Positions 26,919-39,831 of a DNA stretch of 64,000 nt are shown piece after piece. Within the stretch, counting starts at the first letter, position 1, and each line of letters starts with the position of its first letter. The DNA comes from Macrobrachium rosenbergii (taxonomy: Eukaryota; Arthropoda; Malacostraca; Decapoda; Palaemonidae). The stretch covers positions 76,193,625-76,257,624 of the forward strand of contig NC_089742.1 in assembly GCF_040412425.1 (NCBI RefSeq), given 5' to 3'. The notes under the pieces were generated by a model that worked only from the letters and a program-made list of their open reading frames with translations, was not told where the DNA came from and did no database searches. Made by a program: the position numbers and the translations under genes.

Positions 26919-26954
<36 letters not shown>

Positions 26955-27521
26955 ATATTTATATATATATATATATATATAAAAACAGGAAATATAGAAA
27001 ATATTATATATATATATTTTTGGCATAAAACCTTTATATATATAATATCAAAGATTGGTTTGTAATATATATATGTATATTACTAACAGGAATTTCATTG
27101 CCAAACTGGATCTTGTATGGTAATGAAATATTTATTCTGCAAAAAAGTTTAACTTTTGTAAATAAATCCAGTCCATTTGAGATAAATCTTATTCAATCTA
27201 TCCAACAACTTGTATGTGATAAAGTTACTAGGGGAAAAATTATATATATAAATGTACTTTATATATATATTATCTTAGATTATATATAAACGAAATATAT
27301 ATACAGCAATATATGAGACTTATTGCTTAGATATATATATATATATAAACAAATCCCCATGCCATGAATATTGTATATATATATCATATATATGGGAGGG
27401 TGGGCATATGACTAGAATTATATATATATGGTTAAAGAGTAGATTGCCTTATGGAAAGCTGCAGAATGAGATATCGTCTGTTTGTTATATACTTTGAATG
27501 TATCCTAAAATTATATATATA

Positions 27522-27571
<50 letters not shown>

Positions 27572-27678
27572 ATATATACACATGATACGGATTATGCAAG
27601 CTAAAATTAATATTACACATATACACATATACATATAATATATATATATACATATATACATATATAAGATATTATATA

Positions 27679-27709
<31 letters not shown>

Positions 27710-27725
27710 ATTGTTATATCATATA
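26916..27725. repeat. Cluster of short (TA)n bursts
   Basis: More than a dozen TA runs of roughly 8-60 bp are scattered through unique-looking sequence at intervals of about 20-80 bp, with the longest at 27,520-27,580. Confidence 0.85.
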
Positions 27726-27729
27726 TATA

Positions 27730-27855
27730 TTATATGTGTATATGTGTATATGTGTATATGTATAATGTAATATGTATATGTATATATATGTGTATATGTG
27801 TTTTATGTGATATGTGTATGTGTATATGTGTATATGTGTATATGAAATATATGTG

Positions 27856-27897
<42 letters not shown>
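27730..27897. repeat. (TATG)n/(GT)n microsatellite
   Basis: Variant 'tatgtgta' units followed by a pure GT run at about 27,860-27,896. Confidence 0.9.
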
Positions 27898-27898
<1 letters not shown>

Positions 27899-27899
27899 C

Positions 27900-29140
27900 C
27901 ATAAAGAAAGTAAAACAACGGAGTGCTTGGTCTTTCTTTTAAAATTGTGGTTTTTAAGCAAATAACCAATGACCTACAACAGAAAATCAGATTGCGAAGA
28001 ATCGATTTTCCAAAAGAGCAACAAAATTAAAGGAACATGCAACCATTTCATTGGAGTATATCCCAAGGTTATTGTATCTGAAGCTTTTCATCTGAAGAGG
28101 AAAAGGTGTCCTAGATTAAGTCAGTACCTGATTAACCAAGAAGGTGAGGAAGTTGAGACTAATTACTGATAATATTTAGTTTCACTTTTGAATATACTTT
28201 GGGCATCTGATAAGGCATGTGATAAGAGTATATAGACCTAGACTAAAATTAATTTGATTTGTATAATGTTAAGCGTTTTATTTCATATATATGATTTGTG
28301 TGATGTTAATTGTTATAATGCAGATTATATGATGTATCTAGAGACAATATTATTACGTCTTGATATTATACTACTAAGAGGACAATCAGTTGTAAGTGAT
28401 TTTAAATTTAACAGCACAAAATGACCATTATTCTTTTGGTCAGTTATAACTGAAATGAAAATTTTCAACAATGATTAGTTGGAGTAAAAAGCAAAGGGTG
28501 TTTCCTTGGTAATTCTTCCCACCTGTCACTTCGATCATGAAAGTCTTCATTTTTTATTGTAGCATGTATTTGAAATTTGGCCAGGATAACATAATTCGTT
28601 TATCCATTTTCTTATGTTCTGCAGTTTGTTGTTCAGGAATTCAGGACTGACAATACGTAATGCTCATAGGAACACTGAAAAGAGCACAGAGAATTTTATT
28701 ACAATATAATGTCCTGAAAGATAATACGTAATTTTAATGACTTGCTACTTTTCCATATATTCGAAACTTAGCCTAAAAACTTCGTCTTATAATAAGGACA
28801 AGTGACCATCTTTTTGTATTTCTAAAATGAATTTAATAGGCGGGAAGTATTCAGTTTTACTAAAAGGTTATTGATATCACCGACTTTATGTATAATATCA
28901 TAAATGATTGCATACTGAAGCCGTGGTACAGGTATTAGAATAATATCAGGAATATAATGATTAATAAAAATCAAACACATCATATGCCCATATCAGAATA
29001 TTGGTTAAATAGGGTATTAGTTGCCATATCAATTATTTCTTTACTGAATCTTCCTTTTAAAATGAACTTATAATCATTAATACATAATTCAGTAAATTCC
29101 CAAATCTGGTTGACTGTCACTGGTAAATCCCATCGTGATC
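27900..29140. other. Gene-free interval
   Basis: AT-rich sequence with short unrecognised frames only. Confidence 0.45.
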
Positions 29141-29147
29141 CCAATTT

Positions 29148-30010
29148 TTATAGGTATACTAATACCGATAAGAACTCACTCCTGTATTTCCTTCCCATCA
29201 GACGGATGATAAAGCTTCGGTGCACAAAGGATGCTATCGGGCTGTTATTAGCAGCCAGAAGTAACAGTTGATAGTCGAACGCTCGTTGATGATCGATTTT
29301 ATATACTGGTATTATCAAACTGAAGGCTCCCATATCCACCAGGAATATCCTGCTGGAGGCTATGTCATCGACGTAACATCAGGCGGAGCAAGCATCTGGA
29401 GGTGTCATGGTGGCCACCATTACTTCTTTGGATGGCTACCTCGGTCGTTTTTTTACCAGCTGTAACTAGGGGCTTGGTTCCTGACTGCTTTTCTGAATTT
29501 TTGACATATGGGTAGCTGGGAATTTGTGGACGAATGGGAGTGCACCCCTTACTGCTGCCTATATTGTTGTCTATGAACGGCATTGCTTCGTTGTCTTTTT
29601 GTGGTTGACCTCACTGGTCTAGTCTAGCAGTTGTCTACCTTCTTTAGAAAGTCTGCCATGGACTACCTTCAATATTGAGTAGGGCAGCATGGATGTTGGC
29701 TGGGAGATGGTACAGCCAAATCACCTGGCAAGGTCAGTATTCTGTAGCTTGCTATCTTTGTGGAGCTCTGGAAGTGTGAATAGGGACTCAAGTTTATTAC
29801 AGAATGCCCTCTTCTGGTGAGTTCCCCAGTGCCATGTTCAGTAGATTGAGGTCTTATCTGACTCAGGCAGACAGTGGCAAGGAGAATTCCTAGATTAGGA
29901 ATTAGTGGAGTTCTTCATAGTTGATCCTTTTCCCCATGCATCACATAATGTGGTATGAGAGAAGAGAGTTCATGGGATTACCTCGAGGATGTAGTCAGCC
30001 TTTTCCGTCA
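29148..30010 (-). pseudogene. Gypsy-like gag-protease remnant
   Basis: Minus-strand frame 29,148-29,339 reads LVDMGAFSLIIPV, then LLLAANNSPIASFVHRSF. This matches the retropepsin pattern of Gypsy-type elements, where LVDTGAxxSVxP is followed by AANGSPIxTxGxR. The catalytic Thr-Gly pair is changed to Met-Gly. Immediately upstream on the same strand (29,365-29,583 and on to about 30,010) are broken frames compatible with a degenerate gag, but no motif there is decisive. No RT is seen. I am fairly confident of the protease fragment and unsure of the rest. Confidence 0.5.
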
Positions 30011-30303
30011 AGCTTGAGACATTTCTGAGGTGTAACTGTAAAGGAGAGGGCAGATGAAGATTTACAGCATTTATGTTCATACTCTTAACTGACATATCCC
30101 TAAAGTGAAAGCTAGCCAGAGCTAAGGTGCTGTATTTAGATTATTAGTAACCACCGGTTTTATGCAAGTACCGTGCCTTGTCTACCAAGTGAAGGACAAC
30201 TGAGGCCTTGTAAGAGAAAGTAAGCCAGAGCTAAACAATGAAATTAGTTTGTTAGTTGCTGATTGTTTCTAAGTAGGACATGGCTGGAGCCATGTTACCT
30301 ACC

Positions 30304-30695
30304 TGGTTACTGCAGAGTCACCAATAAAAAGGTTAACTCATACACACAGAAAACTAGAATATACTGCTTTATTGTCGAGATTTGATCCACTTTTGATACA
30401 GTGTGCAATCAGTAACAGTAACAATGCTCTGGGCAATCTGTACCACATGCTGCAGGTGATGATGGTGACTCTCAAACACACGGTAGTGAGAGTTCCTCAT
30501 GTTATCTACCAGGCCACTGCAGGGTCACCAATGAAAAGGTTAACTCATACACAGAAATTCAAAGTATGCTGCTTTTTTGTCGAGATTTGATCTACTTTGA
30601 TAAAGTGGGCAATCTCTGCCACACGCTACACGCTACAAGTGATGCTGGTGACTCATGAACACATGGTGGCGAGGGTGGCTCCTGATGGACCAAAG
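30304..30695. repeat. Tandem duplication, period about 207 bp
   Basis: The block 'gtcaccaataaaaaggttaa' at about 30,317 recurs with small changes near 30,524, and the following 'tgtcgagatttgat' and 'tggtgactc' blocks recur at the same offset. Confidence 0.8.
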
Positions 30696-30974
30696 CGCAG
30701 CAGTGAAGTTTGAGTCACACATGATCAAAACATAAGATACCTTATTTTCCGAGAATTTATAGTTAACACAGAAAAAAATTGACAAAGAGGGCAAATACCA
30801 ATTACTACATAGTGGCATGCTGCATATACAGAACCAAGGAAATACTCATTAATTAGCCATAAGCTGCATGATGCTTGTCAAGAAAAAACATTACCATTAA
30901 AGAGCAAATATATATCTTGTATGATTTTCATTTAATTGTATCATTGCTGTTTGTCCAAGGATAAGACTAGAATA

Positions 30975-31935
30975 TCTGTCAGTCCCCTTTAACTAGGTAG
31001 GTATTACTCTGCTGTCTGTTCATTTTATCCAAGTATTACTGTGGTGATTGTCCCATTCATCCAGGTATTGCTGTTCTGTCTGTCACTTTTATCCAGGTAT
31101 TACTGCAGTGACTGTCCCTTTTATCCAGGTATTACTGTTCTGTCTGACATCTTTAACCAAGTGTTATTGTACTGTCTGTCACCTTTAATCAGATATTACT
31201 GTGGTGACTGTCACCTTTAATCAGATATTACTGTGGTGACTGTCCATTTTATCCAGATATTACTGTGCTGAATGTCATTTTTATCCATGTATTACTGTGG
31301 TGACTGTCCCTTCTATCTAGATATTACTGCTCTGGCTGACATCTTTAACCAGGTACTACTGTACTGTCTGCCCATTTTATCCAGGCATTATTGTAGTAAC
31401 TGTCCCTTTAACCAGGTTAAAAGTTAAGCATATCTTAGTTTAACCAGACCACTGAGCTGATTAACAGGTCTCCTAGGGCTGGCCTGAAGGATTAGATTTG
31501 TTTTTACGTGGCTAAGAACCAATTGGTTACCAAGCAACGGGACCTACAGCTAACCAGGTATTGCTATGCTGTCTGTCCCGTTTAACCAGGTATTACTGCA
31601 CTGTCTGTCCCCTTTAACTAGGTATTACTGTGCTGTCTGTCCCTTTTATCCGTGTATTACTGTGGCAACTGTCCTTTTTATCCAGATATTACTGTTGTGA
31701 CTGTCCCTTTTATCCGGGTATTACTGTGGTGACTGTCTCTTTTATCCAGGTATTACTGTGCTGACTGTCACCTTTAATCAGGTATTACTGTACTGTCTGT
31801 CACCTTCAACCAGGTATTACTGTACTGTCTGTCACCTTTAACCAGGTATTACTATGATGTCTGTCCCTTTTATCCAGATATTACTGTGGTGGCTGTCCTT
31901 TTTATCCAGGTATTATTGTGGTGACTGAAAAGCAC
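30975..31935. repeat. Degenerate minisatellite, period about 32 bp
   Basis: Roughly 25 variants of the unit 'ccaggtattactgtgctg' plus 'tctgtcccttttat'. Unit length is about 31-33 bp. The array is split by a SINE fragment at 31,419-31,550. Confidence 0.9.
31419..31550 (-). mobile_element. 5'-truncated tRNA-derived SINE (same family as 32,468 and 44,463)
   Basis: Reverse complement of the body of the 44.5-kb SINE, from 'agctgtaggtcccgttgc' through 'cagctcagtggtctggt'. It is flanked by the 9-bp direct repeat 'taaccaggt' (31,410-31,418 and 31,551-31,559), a target-site duplication of minisatellite sequence. The tRNA-like head is missing. Confidence 0.85.
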
Positions 31936-32194
31936 TTTTAACAGTATATTTCTATGGTCTCAAGTACATGAAATGGGGTACGATAAACCCGTAGAATTTA
32001 TTTACCACATAAATTACACAGGGAATGGGGAAAAGGGATAGGGGAAGGGGAACGAGGTGGGGGTATGGGTTTGAAACCCACCCTATTATGTAAGTTGGAT
32101 CAAATGATGGCCACCTGCCAAATTTTGTCTAGGTCGGTCAATCGGTTCGTATTTCCATAGCTCACCAACATACTACCCAACATACAAACATTCA

Positions 32195-32296
<102 letters not shown>

Positions 32297-32440
32297 ATGA
32301 AAATAAAATTCATTGAAGGAAGGAAACAGTGGAGTGCTGCAGGCCTTTCGACTGTCTGTCGTCCTTTAATTAGCAGACAGTCGAAAGGCCGTGCAGCACT
32401 CCATTGTTTCCCTTTCCTTCGTGGATTTTATCTTTATTTA
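32297..32440. repeat. Palindrome with arms of about 70 bp
   Basis: The segment 'ggcctttcgactgtctg' (32,342-32,358) is the inverse of 'cagacagtcgaaaggcc' (32,374-32,390), and pairing continues outward (ggagtgctgca with tgcagcactcc; ggaaacagt with ttgtttcc). Both arms keep a GAC-loop-GTC-GAAA string resembling half of a hammerhead core. Confidence 0.85.
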
Positions 32441-32467
32441 TATATTCATCACATTCCATATTTTCGT

Positions 32468-32743
32468 AAGCTCTTCCTTGGGCGAGTTGGTAGAGTTGTG
32501 GCCTTGCACTCGTTAGGCCCGAGTTCGACTCTCCGGCCGGCTAATGAAGAGTTAGATGAATTTATTTCTGGTGATAGAAATTCATTTCTCGCCACAATGT
32601 GGTTCGGATTCCACAATAAGCTGTAGGTCCTGTTGCTAAGTAACCAATTGGTTGTTAGCCACGTTCAATAAGTCTATCCTTCGGGCCAGCCCTAGGAGAG
32701 TTGTTAATCAGCTCAGTGGTCTGGTAAAACTAAGGTATACTTT
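32468..32743 (+). mobile_element. tRNA-derived SINE
   Basis: A tRNA-like head with A box (gggcgagttggtag) and B box (gagttcgactct) is followed by a body matching the 44.5-kb SINE to 'ggtatacttt'. Flanks show an imperfect 14-bp direct repeat, 'ttccatattttcgt' (32,454) and 'ttccatatttttgt' (32,749). Confidence 0.85.
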
Positions 32744-32824
32744 CTTTTTTCCATATTTTTGTGATTCAGTTAATACATATATACATGTACATACACACAC
32801 GCACATATATATTTCCACCAAATC

Positions 32825-33697
32825 TGCTGTATTGCATATAAGTAACTTTTGATTGTAAAAATATCAGCCTGACTGAGACCGGGGAAAAAGACATTGTCTA
32901 TATAGGTGCATCTTCAGTTCAAAACCTTACCGTCCGTTGGAGGATAGTAGCATTTAGCCATTTTCCTATAGGAAAATTCCCATATCAGCCTTAAATAGGT
33001 GGTCCTACGGCCACTTTTCCTTTCTACCTGTCTCATGAATGTTTGAAAACAAGAACGTGGACACCTGTGGGACTGTTCTGACCTAAGCTCAGTCCAGGAA
33101 ACGACAGAGAGAGAACCAAGCTTTCGGAGAGATAACACGTCAGTTGGACCTCTTCCCCCTTTCTTTGTCTAATATTATTCTATTAGTGAAGTGAAGAAAC
33201 AATTGCGAGAGCTTCCGTCAGTGCGTTGATCGCACAACGTTCGTCCTAAAATCAAAGTCGCTTTTGTTCCAAAACTTAGCCCATTCTTTTATCCTTTGTT
33301 TTCTGTATTTCAAATTTCCTTTGTTCCCCTTCAGCCACCACTTACGGTATATGTGTTGCGAAGTCTAGATTAAGTCAAATTATTTTATTGTTAGCTTCAA
33401 CCCCATTATTCCAGTAAAATACCTAGGATTTAGGGTAAGCAAATCGGTTAAATCTCGATAACTTTTGTATGCCTCGTCCGAATGTTTGGGAGAACCGTTG
33501 CGTTTAAAATCAAATTCATCTCAAATATTCTTTGTTAAGGTTAATAACCCTTAACTGGCGACCTTTGGCTAATTAACGTCTGTCTTTGAGGTTAGCTTTT
33601 GGCTTCAAGTGACAGGATTCGTGTAATCTTGGTTTGCAGGGCGGAAGATTTACGTAAATTGAATGTATGATCCTTCAAGACTCCTCACACGTAACAT
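32825..33697 (+). repeat. 5' LTR of copy B
   Basis: Shares long collinear blocks with 38,771-39,614, from 'cttttgattgtaaaa' to 'tcttggtttgcagggcg'. The 5' edge is uncertain within about 25 bp because only 'ctgctgt' is shared upstream of 32,846. The 3' edge is set by the primer-binding-like string at 33,698. Confidence 0.8.
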
Positions 33698-35634
33698 TGG
33701 CGACCTTGCGTAGAATCTAAAGTACATTTTAGAGAAAGAATCTGGAGAAAAGGAAATTAAAATTACATTAATTCCAAAAAATAAAAGTCAGATATCGAAC
33801 TCCATTTCATTCTTCCAAACAAGGACGAGGCATAATAATAAGCAGTAAGAGAATAGTTATAACAAAGTGTAGCGAGAATTAGCGTAAGGAAGAGGTGCAA
33901 CTCGAGGCAGAAGCGAATCACAATTTGTGTCGTTTAAGAAAGGGCATTTTACCGTGTTCGGACCGTGAGAGAAGTCGTTCAAGTAACGAATCCTAAGGCC
34001 GAGAAAAGCGGAGCCTGTTTCATGTACACAAAGTAATTTAGAAATCGCGTCGGCAATTCCGATCGTTATTGTTTGCATATAGCGAGAATCATTCCAAAAC
34101 CGTGTCGGTGGTAGCAAGCGAACTGAAATAGTAATTTACAATAAAGGTACCGTTCAACAACGTAAATTTACGCGAACAAGCGAGCATTTCTCTTTTCATT
34201 CTTTTGTGTAATGTCGAATTGAGAATCACGATAACAAGACACAAGTTGTTTATTAATTTCGTTTTCCATCATATATCAAACACTATGCATGATTGTTGTA
34301 TATTTAAAAGTAAAATACGGATACCTGCATTTGTTTCGTTCGTTGTTTGAATTTGTGCTAAAAATACCGCCCAGCGGTTGTTTGAAATTATTCCGAACTG
34401 TTTGTGTGAAGAACAGCCATTTTGAGTTTCCTTCGCCAGCCGAGGTTGTTTTTGAAATTTAGGCCTAGCAGGGACCCAGCAGCGCCATCTCCAGCGACCT
34501 TGTTATTGTGACCTCGACTCTGCTCCCGCCCACTCTTGGGGCATATATTTTTGCTTTTTCGTAGCAACCCACCTCCTAATATCTTAGCTAGGAAAAAACC
34601 AAAAGATAATTTAGGCCTTTTGTGAGAAAGTTAGGCCTTAGTTAGGAGTAATAACAAGTTCCTATACGAATACCTACTATAAAATCATATAAAGAAAATT
34701 TAAAATTTTGATAAACTTTGTGTGTCGGCTCCCGGGAGAATTAAGATAATAAAGTAATCCTAAGGAAGCCAAGACGACGCATCTATATCATTTATTAAGA
34801 TCCATGCCATTGTGCATGTATAAAATCTTTGTTTACATGTTCTCAAGCAGCAAGAAATTCGCTGATTGAAAAATCTCTCTCTCTCTCTCTCTAAATCATT
34901 CAAATAAGCATCCTAACCTAAATTAATATTGACCCTCTTCAAAGAAAGAGCACGGCCGACACTAGGCTAGTCGTCGAATACAATAAACCAAACAAAAGAA
35001 ACACCTCTCCCACAATAGATGAGGACAAGTTAGGTAATTACACGATATGATGATAAACTGTAGGTCACGAGTGAGGCCTGCTATCCAGACCGAAGCAAGC
35101 AGTAGTTTTCACCCTCTGAAAAGAGGGCCAGCCGTTGCGGTACTGGGACCAGCCACTCACGGGGATCTTTAAGAAAAAAAAAAACCCATATTCACTTTAT
35201 TCCACAGTGCCAATAATTTTGGCACTCATCACTGGAATAGCGCTTGCTTCTCTATCTCTCTCTCTCTCCTCTCTTTTACCTTCCCTTTCTCTCTCATTCA
35301 TTTGTTGCACTCTGCGGGAGTGTAGAAGTGCCTTTCCTTATATAGCCTGAGTTGGACTCCAGTAAGGGTCCCTAGAACACATTAACATAAGTGCCACCAA
35401 GCAGAATCCAGAAAATAAATAAAACAAAACCAAAGGAACACAGAAGAGAAGGTTCTTCTGGAACCTAACCTGCACCAGTGCCTAAAGGGATACTGGTGCA
35501 CAGTGTAAACCTGTACACGCACACCCAAACTACAGTGCCACCTTTTGAAAGGGTGCCGTCATTATTGAAGAGACACTTCCTCGCTGCCCAAGTACGCCCG
35601 TCGACCCGGTTAGACGCCCTTCCCCACCAGAACC
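33698..35634 (+). other. Long untranslated leader of copy B
   Basis: About 1.9 kb between the primer-binding region and the gag ATG, alignable in blocks with 1-2,857 of copy A and including a (CT)n run at 34,874-34,892. No frame with recognisable content. Confidence 0.6.
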
Positions 35635-36580
35635 ATGGCAGCAGAGCATTATAAAACCTTTCTGGGGCTGGGGACGGCGGCAGGTCTCACCGGCTCGGAA
35701 CTTACCACCTGGGTTAAGGAGCAAGTGGACGACTTGGCCAAGCGGGAGAAGGAAGAAAGACTCGAGCAGAGGAAGTATGAGTGAGCAGAGGAAGTATGAA
35801 GAGAAGGAACGAAGGGTGTATGAAGCCGAGCAAAGGCAGTATGAGAGAGGAAGAGAAGAAGAAGGAGACAGCATGAGTTAGCCTGCAAAGGAAACTGAAC
35901 AGCCTAAAGAGAAGGGCTCGAGCAGAGAAGGCGAAAATGGAGAATGCCGAAGCTATGGCTAGCCATCAAGCCTCAGTCCTACACCTGCTGCATCGTGCTC
36001 CAATTTCGACATCAATTCTCCTAGTCCCAAGTGGACTGAGGACGAGGAGCCAGGAAGCATGGCTGGAGAAATCAGAGGCTCTTTTCGATAACTACAGCAC
36101 CACGGAAAGCAGGCCTTAATACTAGCCAAGCATATGGAGGGAAAAGCCAGGCAGCGCTTACGCTCACTGGAGAAAGAGCCAGAGAGGCAACATGGCGGAA
36201 GTTCGTGAGTCATTACAAAAGGCCTGAAATAACCCAGAAAAATGGAGACAACGGTTTCGAGTCTTGCCAAAAGTCAGCTGGTCTTGAACGGAATGGGCAT
36301 GTCACAAACCCCAGTCCGGTACAGCGCCTGGGTCGACTCCTTGGCCTGCACGACGTTTGAGGATCTCTTCAATCGGACCATGCTAGAAGACCTTTTCAAT
36401 GTGTACCAGGGCCCCTTGCCGGTATATCTTAACGATAAACAGCCCTCCACACTTATGGAAGCAGCCATGTGGCTGGTCGTAGGAAACCTTCAATCAGTCG
36501 CGCAGCACCTCTCAAGCGAATCATCCCTCCGGCCTACCTCTCGAACTCCACTACTTGAGGAAGAATGGACTGCCTAGTAG
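35635..36580 (+). pseudogene. gag: gag-like gene of copy B, multiply broken
   Basis: Starts with the same ATG context as copy A and encodes MAAEHYK ... GTAAGLTGSELTTWVKEQ before a stop near 35,783. Further recognisable pieces in other frames match the A capsid region, such as WLEKSEALFDNYSTTES (about 36,060) and GPLPVYLNDKQPSTLMEA (36,411-36,465). Several one- and two-base indels relative to A destroy the frame. Function in an intact element would be particle assembly. Confidence 0.7.
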
Positions 36581-38060
36581 GACGACCATATGCAACTATT
36601 GCAAGAAGGGGGGCCACGCTGAAGCTGAGTGCCGGTACAAACTCGGCACTAATAAGCAGCCTAACCCTACCAGCCAGAACTCCGCTCCCGATTCATCCGC
36701 TCAGCCTCTCCTCCAACAGTTACTGCAGGCGCAGGCCCATCAAAGGCCCATTTTCAAATCCTGTAATGGGGCTGCCAGCCACTACAATGCTGGATCTCCG
36801 GCCTGTCCACATCGTATCCCGCCACCAATTCCAACCCCTAATCAGCACTTCATTTTCTGCTGCTGGTCACGCGGATCCTTGCCGAGGACTGGAAGCCAGT
36901 TCATCTGGTGGCCTCTTCAAACACTAGCCTGCCGTGACCCTTCGGTCACAGTAGACACTACGGCGAACGTGCCTGATCACTAGGGCCCAAGTGCCAGCCG
37001 GTGCCATGGTTGACGAAGAAACGCGGTGGGAAATGAAGTGGATAGAGGGCCACACCATCACCGTTCCTACTGTCCAACTCCAGGTTATGACACCTTGGGG
37101 CACGATACCCCACCGCCTCGGCGTGGTAGGTGGAATTCGGCCCGGAGTGGCCTTCTTGTTGGGTCGGGATCTTCTCTGCGGAAGCCCGTCACCAACGCCA
37201 CTCCGCAGCCGCGTTACCTCCTCCACGGAGGCCCCATCTAAAACTCTCAAAAATGACAACCCTCCACCTTCCGCCCACCAAAGTGGTCCGCGGAAGGAGC
37301 GCCACCCAACCTATTTCAGGCCTAGCCCTCCAATGCATGACTGGCCCACCAAGAAGGTCCTCCCCTCCGCGAAGAGAGATTCGGAGGGCAGTACCGCTGC
37401 AGGACGTGCAAGCGGGCAGACCCTCCGGTGGGAGGGCTGCCCAGGCAAACAACGCCCAGCGGACGCCCCCAGGCTAAAACTCTAGGAGAGGCTGATCTCC
37501 CTGCTGGGGCAGGGAATCTCTGCCACCAGCCAAACCCAAGTCGTCCGAGAGGTATTGCACCTCCGGACCTTATCGAGCATGCTGACCCTCAACTGCTGCC
37601 AGTGCCACTTTGCGAGCACTGAGCAGTGCCAGACTCCGATCGCCCACGGACGTTGGGCTATAATGGAAAGGCCTCTATGCCGAGGTCTAAATCATGAGGC
37701 GAATCCTCCTCCGGGAGATTTAGGGTTCCCCATGCAGTTGATATTCGCGACTGGAGGCCTCCAGCGCCCAGCTTCTTCTTCACAGAATTTGATTCCAGGG
37801 ATGAACCCTGGAGGATCGAAATAGTACCCCTTCCGGCAGAACCAGGAACTGGCATCCTCGGACGCAGAGTCGAGATGGCTCGCTCGGTTATCGCAGCGGC
37901 GGGTAATCCACGCAGCTTTGCGGTGCCCCTGACCGCGCCCGCTGGCCCTTCTGGCCTGTCCCAGGTTGGTGCTCTCATCACCTGCTAGGCCAGCTACTGA
38001 TAGGCCTTGGAGAGCCGAAGAAGAAGAAGAGAAGAGGAAGCGGAAGGGAAACCCAGTAGT
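36581..38060 (+). pseudogene. Zinc knuckle, protease-like and tail segments of copy B
   Basis: CNYCKKGGHAEAEC (about 36,593) is an intact CCHC knuckle. The protease-like part has VTVDTTAN (about 36,945), then in another frame DEETRWEMKWIEGHTITVPT and GVAFLLGRDLLCG (about 37,150), parallel to copy A. A third knuckle-like region and the Pro/Ser-rich tail follow to about 38,060. As in A, no RT, RNase H or integrase follows; the region up to the 3' LTR is untranslated and matches A. Confidence 0.65.
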
Positions 38061-38770
38061 TGCCGAGCTATCACGCTCATCCTGGCACTAGTGCCCTCTC
38101 GGCACAGTGCCTAACATCTAAAGGTGATCCTGACACTTGCTGAGAAGTGTAGTGTGATCTCTTCCTTTTATTGTACCTAGCCTGACACCTTAAAGTACAG
38201 TACATCAGATTTAGTAACCTTGTTCTTTCCACTTACCACCGAGCTGCAGTAATCATAACAAGTAGCCTAACTAATTTCAGTAATCTCAACTATTGTGAAA
38301 CGAGCCACGATGCTCGTGACACGCATCAGCCCTAAGACCTCAGTGAGGCACCCATTTTATCATATAGAGACGCCCTCGCTGAATTAACTAGTAAATTTTA
38401 ATTGTATTAAACATAAACCATGTTGTAATTTAGTTAGAATGTGTAACTCTTATGTTGGTGCTCTGATCGGGTTGGGATAGGTTAGGCTAGGAATATCATA
38501 GAATGTACCCTAGGCTAGGTCTAAAACACATCATGATTGTAGAGGTAGCCTATATAATAACCGTAAGCACCTTCTAGTACTATTAGAATTAGGTTAAGTA
38601 GTGATTATAGCTCATATCCTGCTCAGGAGTTAGAATAGTTCTGTAGCTAAGGTAGGCTAACCAGGACTAATCTGCTCAGGGAAGGAGAGTAACCTACGGA
38701 GGCGAACAGCTTGTAGTATAGACCTTCACGCCCAGAAAGGGAGTAAGGCCCTCTTAAGAGGAGCTTTACA

Positions 38771-39614
38771 AATATTACTGCTGTTAAGCCCTCGTGGCTT
38801 TTGATTGTAAAATATCAGCCCTGACTGAGACCCGGGGGAAAAGACATTGTCTATATAGGTGCATCTTCAGTTTCAAAACCTTACCGTCAGTTGGAGGAAG
38901 GATAGGTAGCATTTAGCCATTTTTCCCCTATGGGAAAATTCCCATATCAACCTTAAAATAGGTGGTCCTACGGCCCTTTTCGCTCACCTGTCTCATGGCG
39001 AATGTTTTGAAAACAGAACATGGACACCTGGTGGGACTTCTGTTCTGACCTAGGCTCGGTCGGGAACGACTGAAGAGAAGAACCAAGCTTTCGGGAGAGA
39101 TAACACGTCAGTTGGACCTCTTCCCCTTTCTTTGTCTATTATTCTATTAATTGAAGTGAGAAACAATTGCGAACTCCCGTCGGTCGTTGATGCATCGCAA
39201 CGCGTTCGTCCTAAAGTGATCCTTTTGTTCAAAACTTCGCCCATTCTTTTATCCTTTGTTTTCTGTATTTCAAATTTCCTTTGTTCCCCTTCGCCTGCCA
39301 CTTACGGTATATGTTCACGAAAGTCTAGATTGCGATCAAATTATTTTATTGTTAGCTGGCATTATTCCAGTAAAATACCTAGGATTTAGGGTAAGCAAAA
39401 TCCGGTTAAATCTCGATGCTTTTGTATGCCTCGCGTCCGAATGTTTGGAAGAACCGTTGCGTTTAAAATCAAATTCATCTCAAATATTCTTTGTTAAGGT
39501 TAATAACCCTTAACTGGCGACCTTTAGTAATTAACGTCTGTCTTTGAGGTTAACTTTTGGCTTCAAGTGACGGATTCTACGTGTAATCTTGGTTTGCAGG
39601 GCGAGGAAAATTTC
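38771..39614 (+). repeat. 3' LTR of copy B
   Basis: Direct repeat of 32,825-33,697; alignment fades after 'gcagggcg' (39,604), so the last ~50 bp of the 5' LTR are not present here. (TA)n begins about 50 bp later. Confidence 0.8.
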
Positions 39615-39652
39615 GTTTTGTGATTCAGTTATACATACATACATACATACAT

Positions 39653-39826
<174 letters not shown>

Positions 39827-39831
39827 CTGAC

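Larger units (their letters stand above)
32825..39614 (+). mobile_element. LTR retrotransposon copy B with both LTRs
   Basis: Two direct repeats of about 800-850 bp (32,825-33,697 and 38,771-39,614) bracket an internal region homologous to copy A. A plausible primer-binding region 'tggcgaccttgcg' starts at 33,698. The internal region encodes the same gag, zinc knuckle, protease and tail modules as copy A, all broken, and shows no polymerase. The LTRs are clearly alignable but carry many small indels. Confidence 0.85.
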
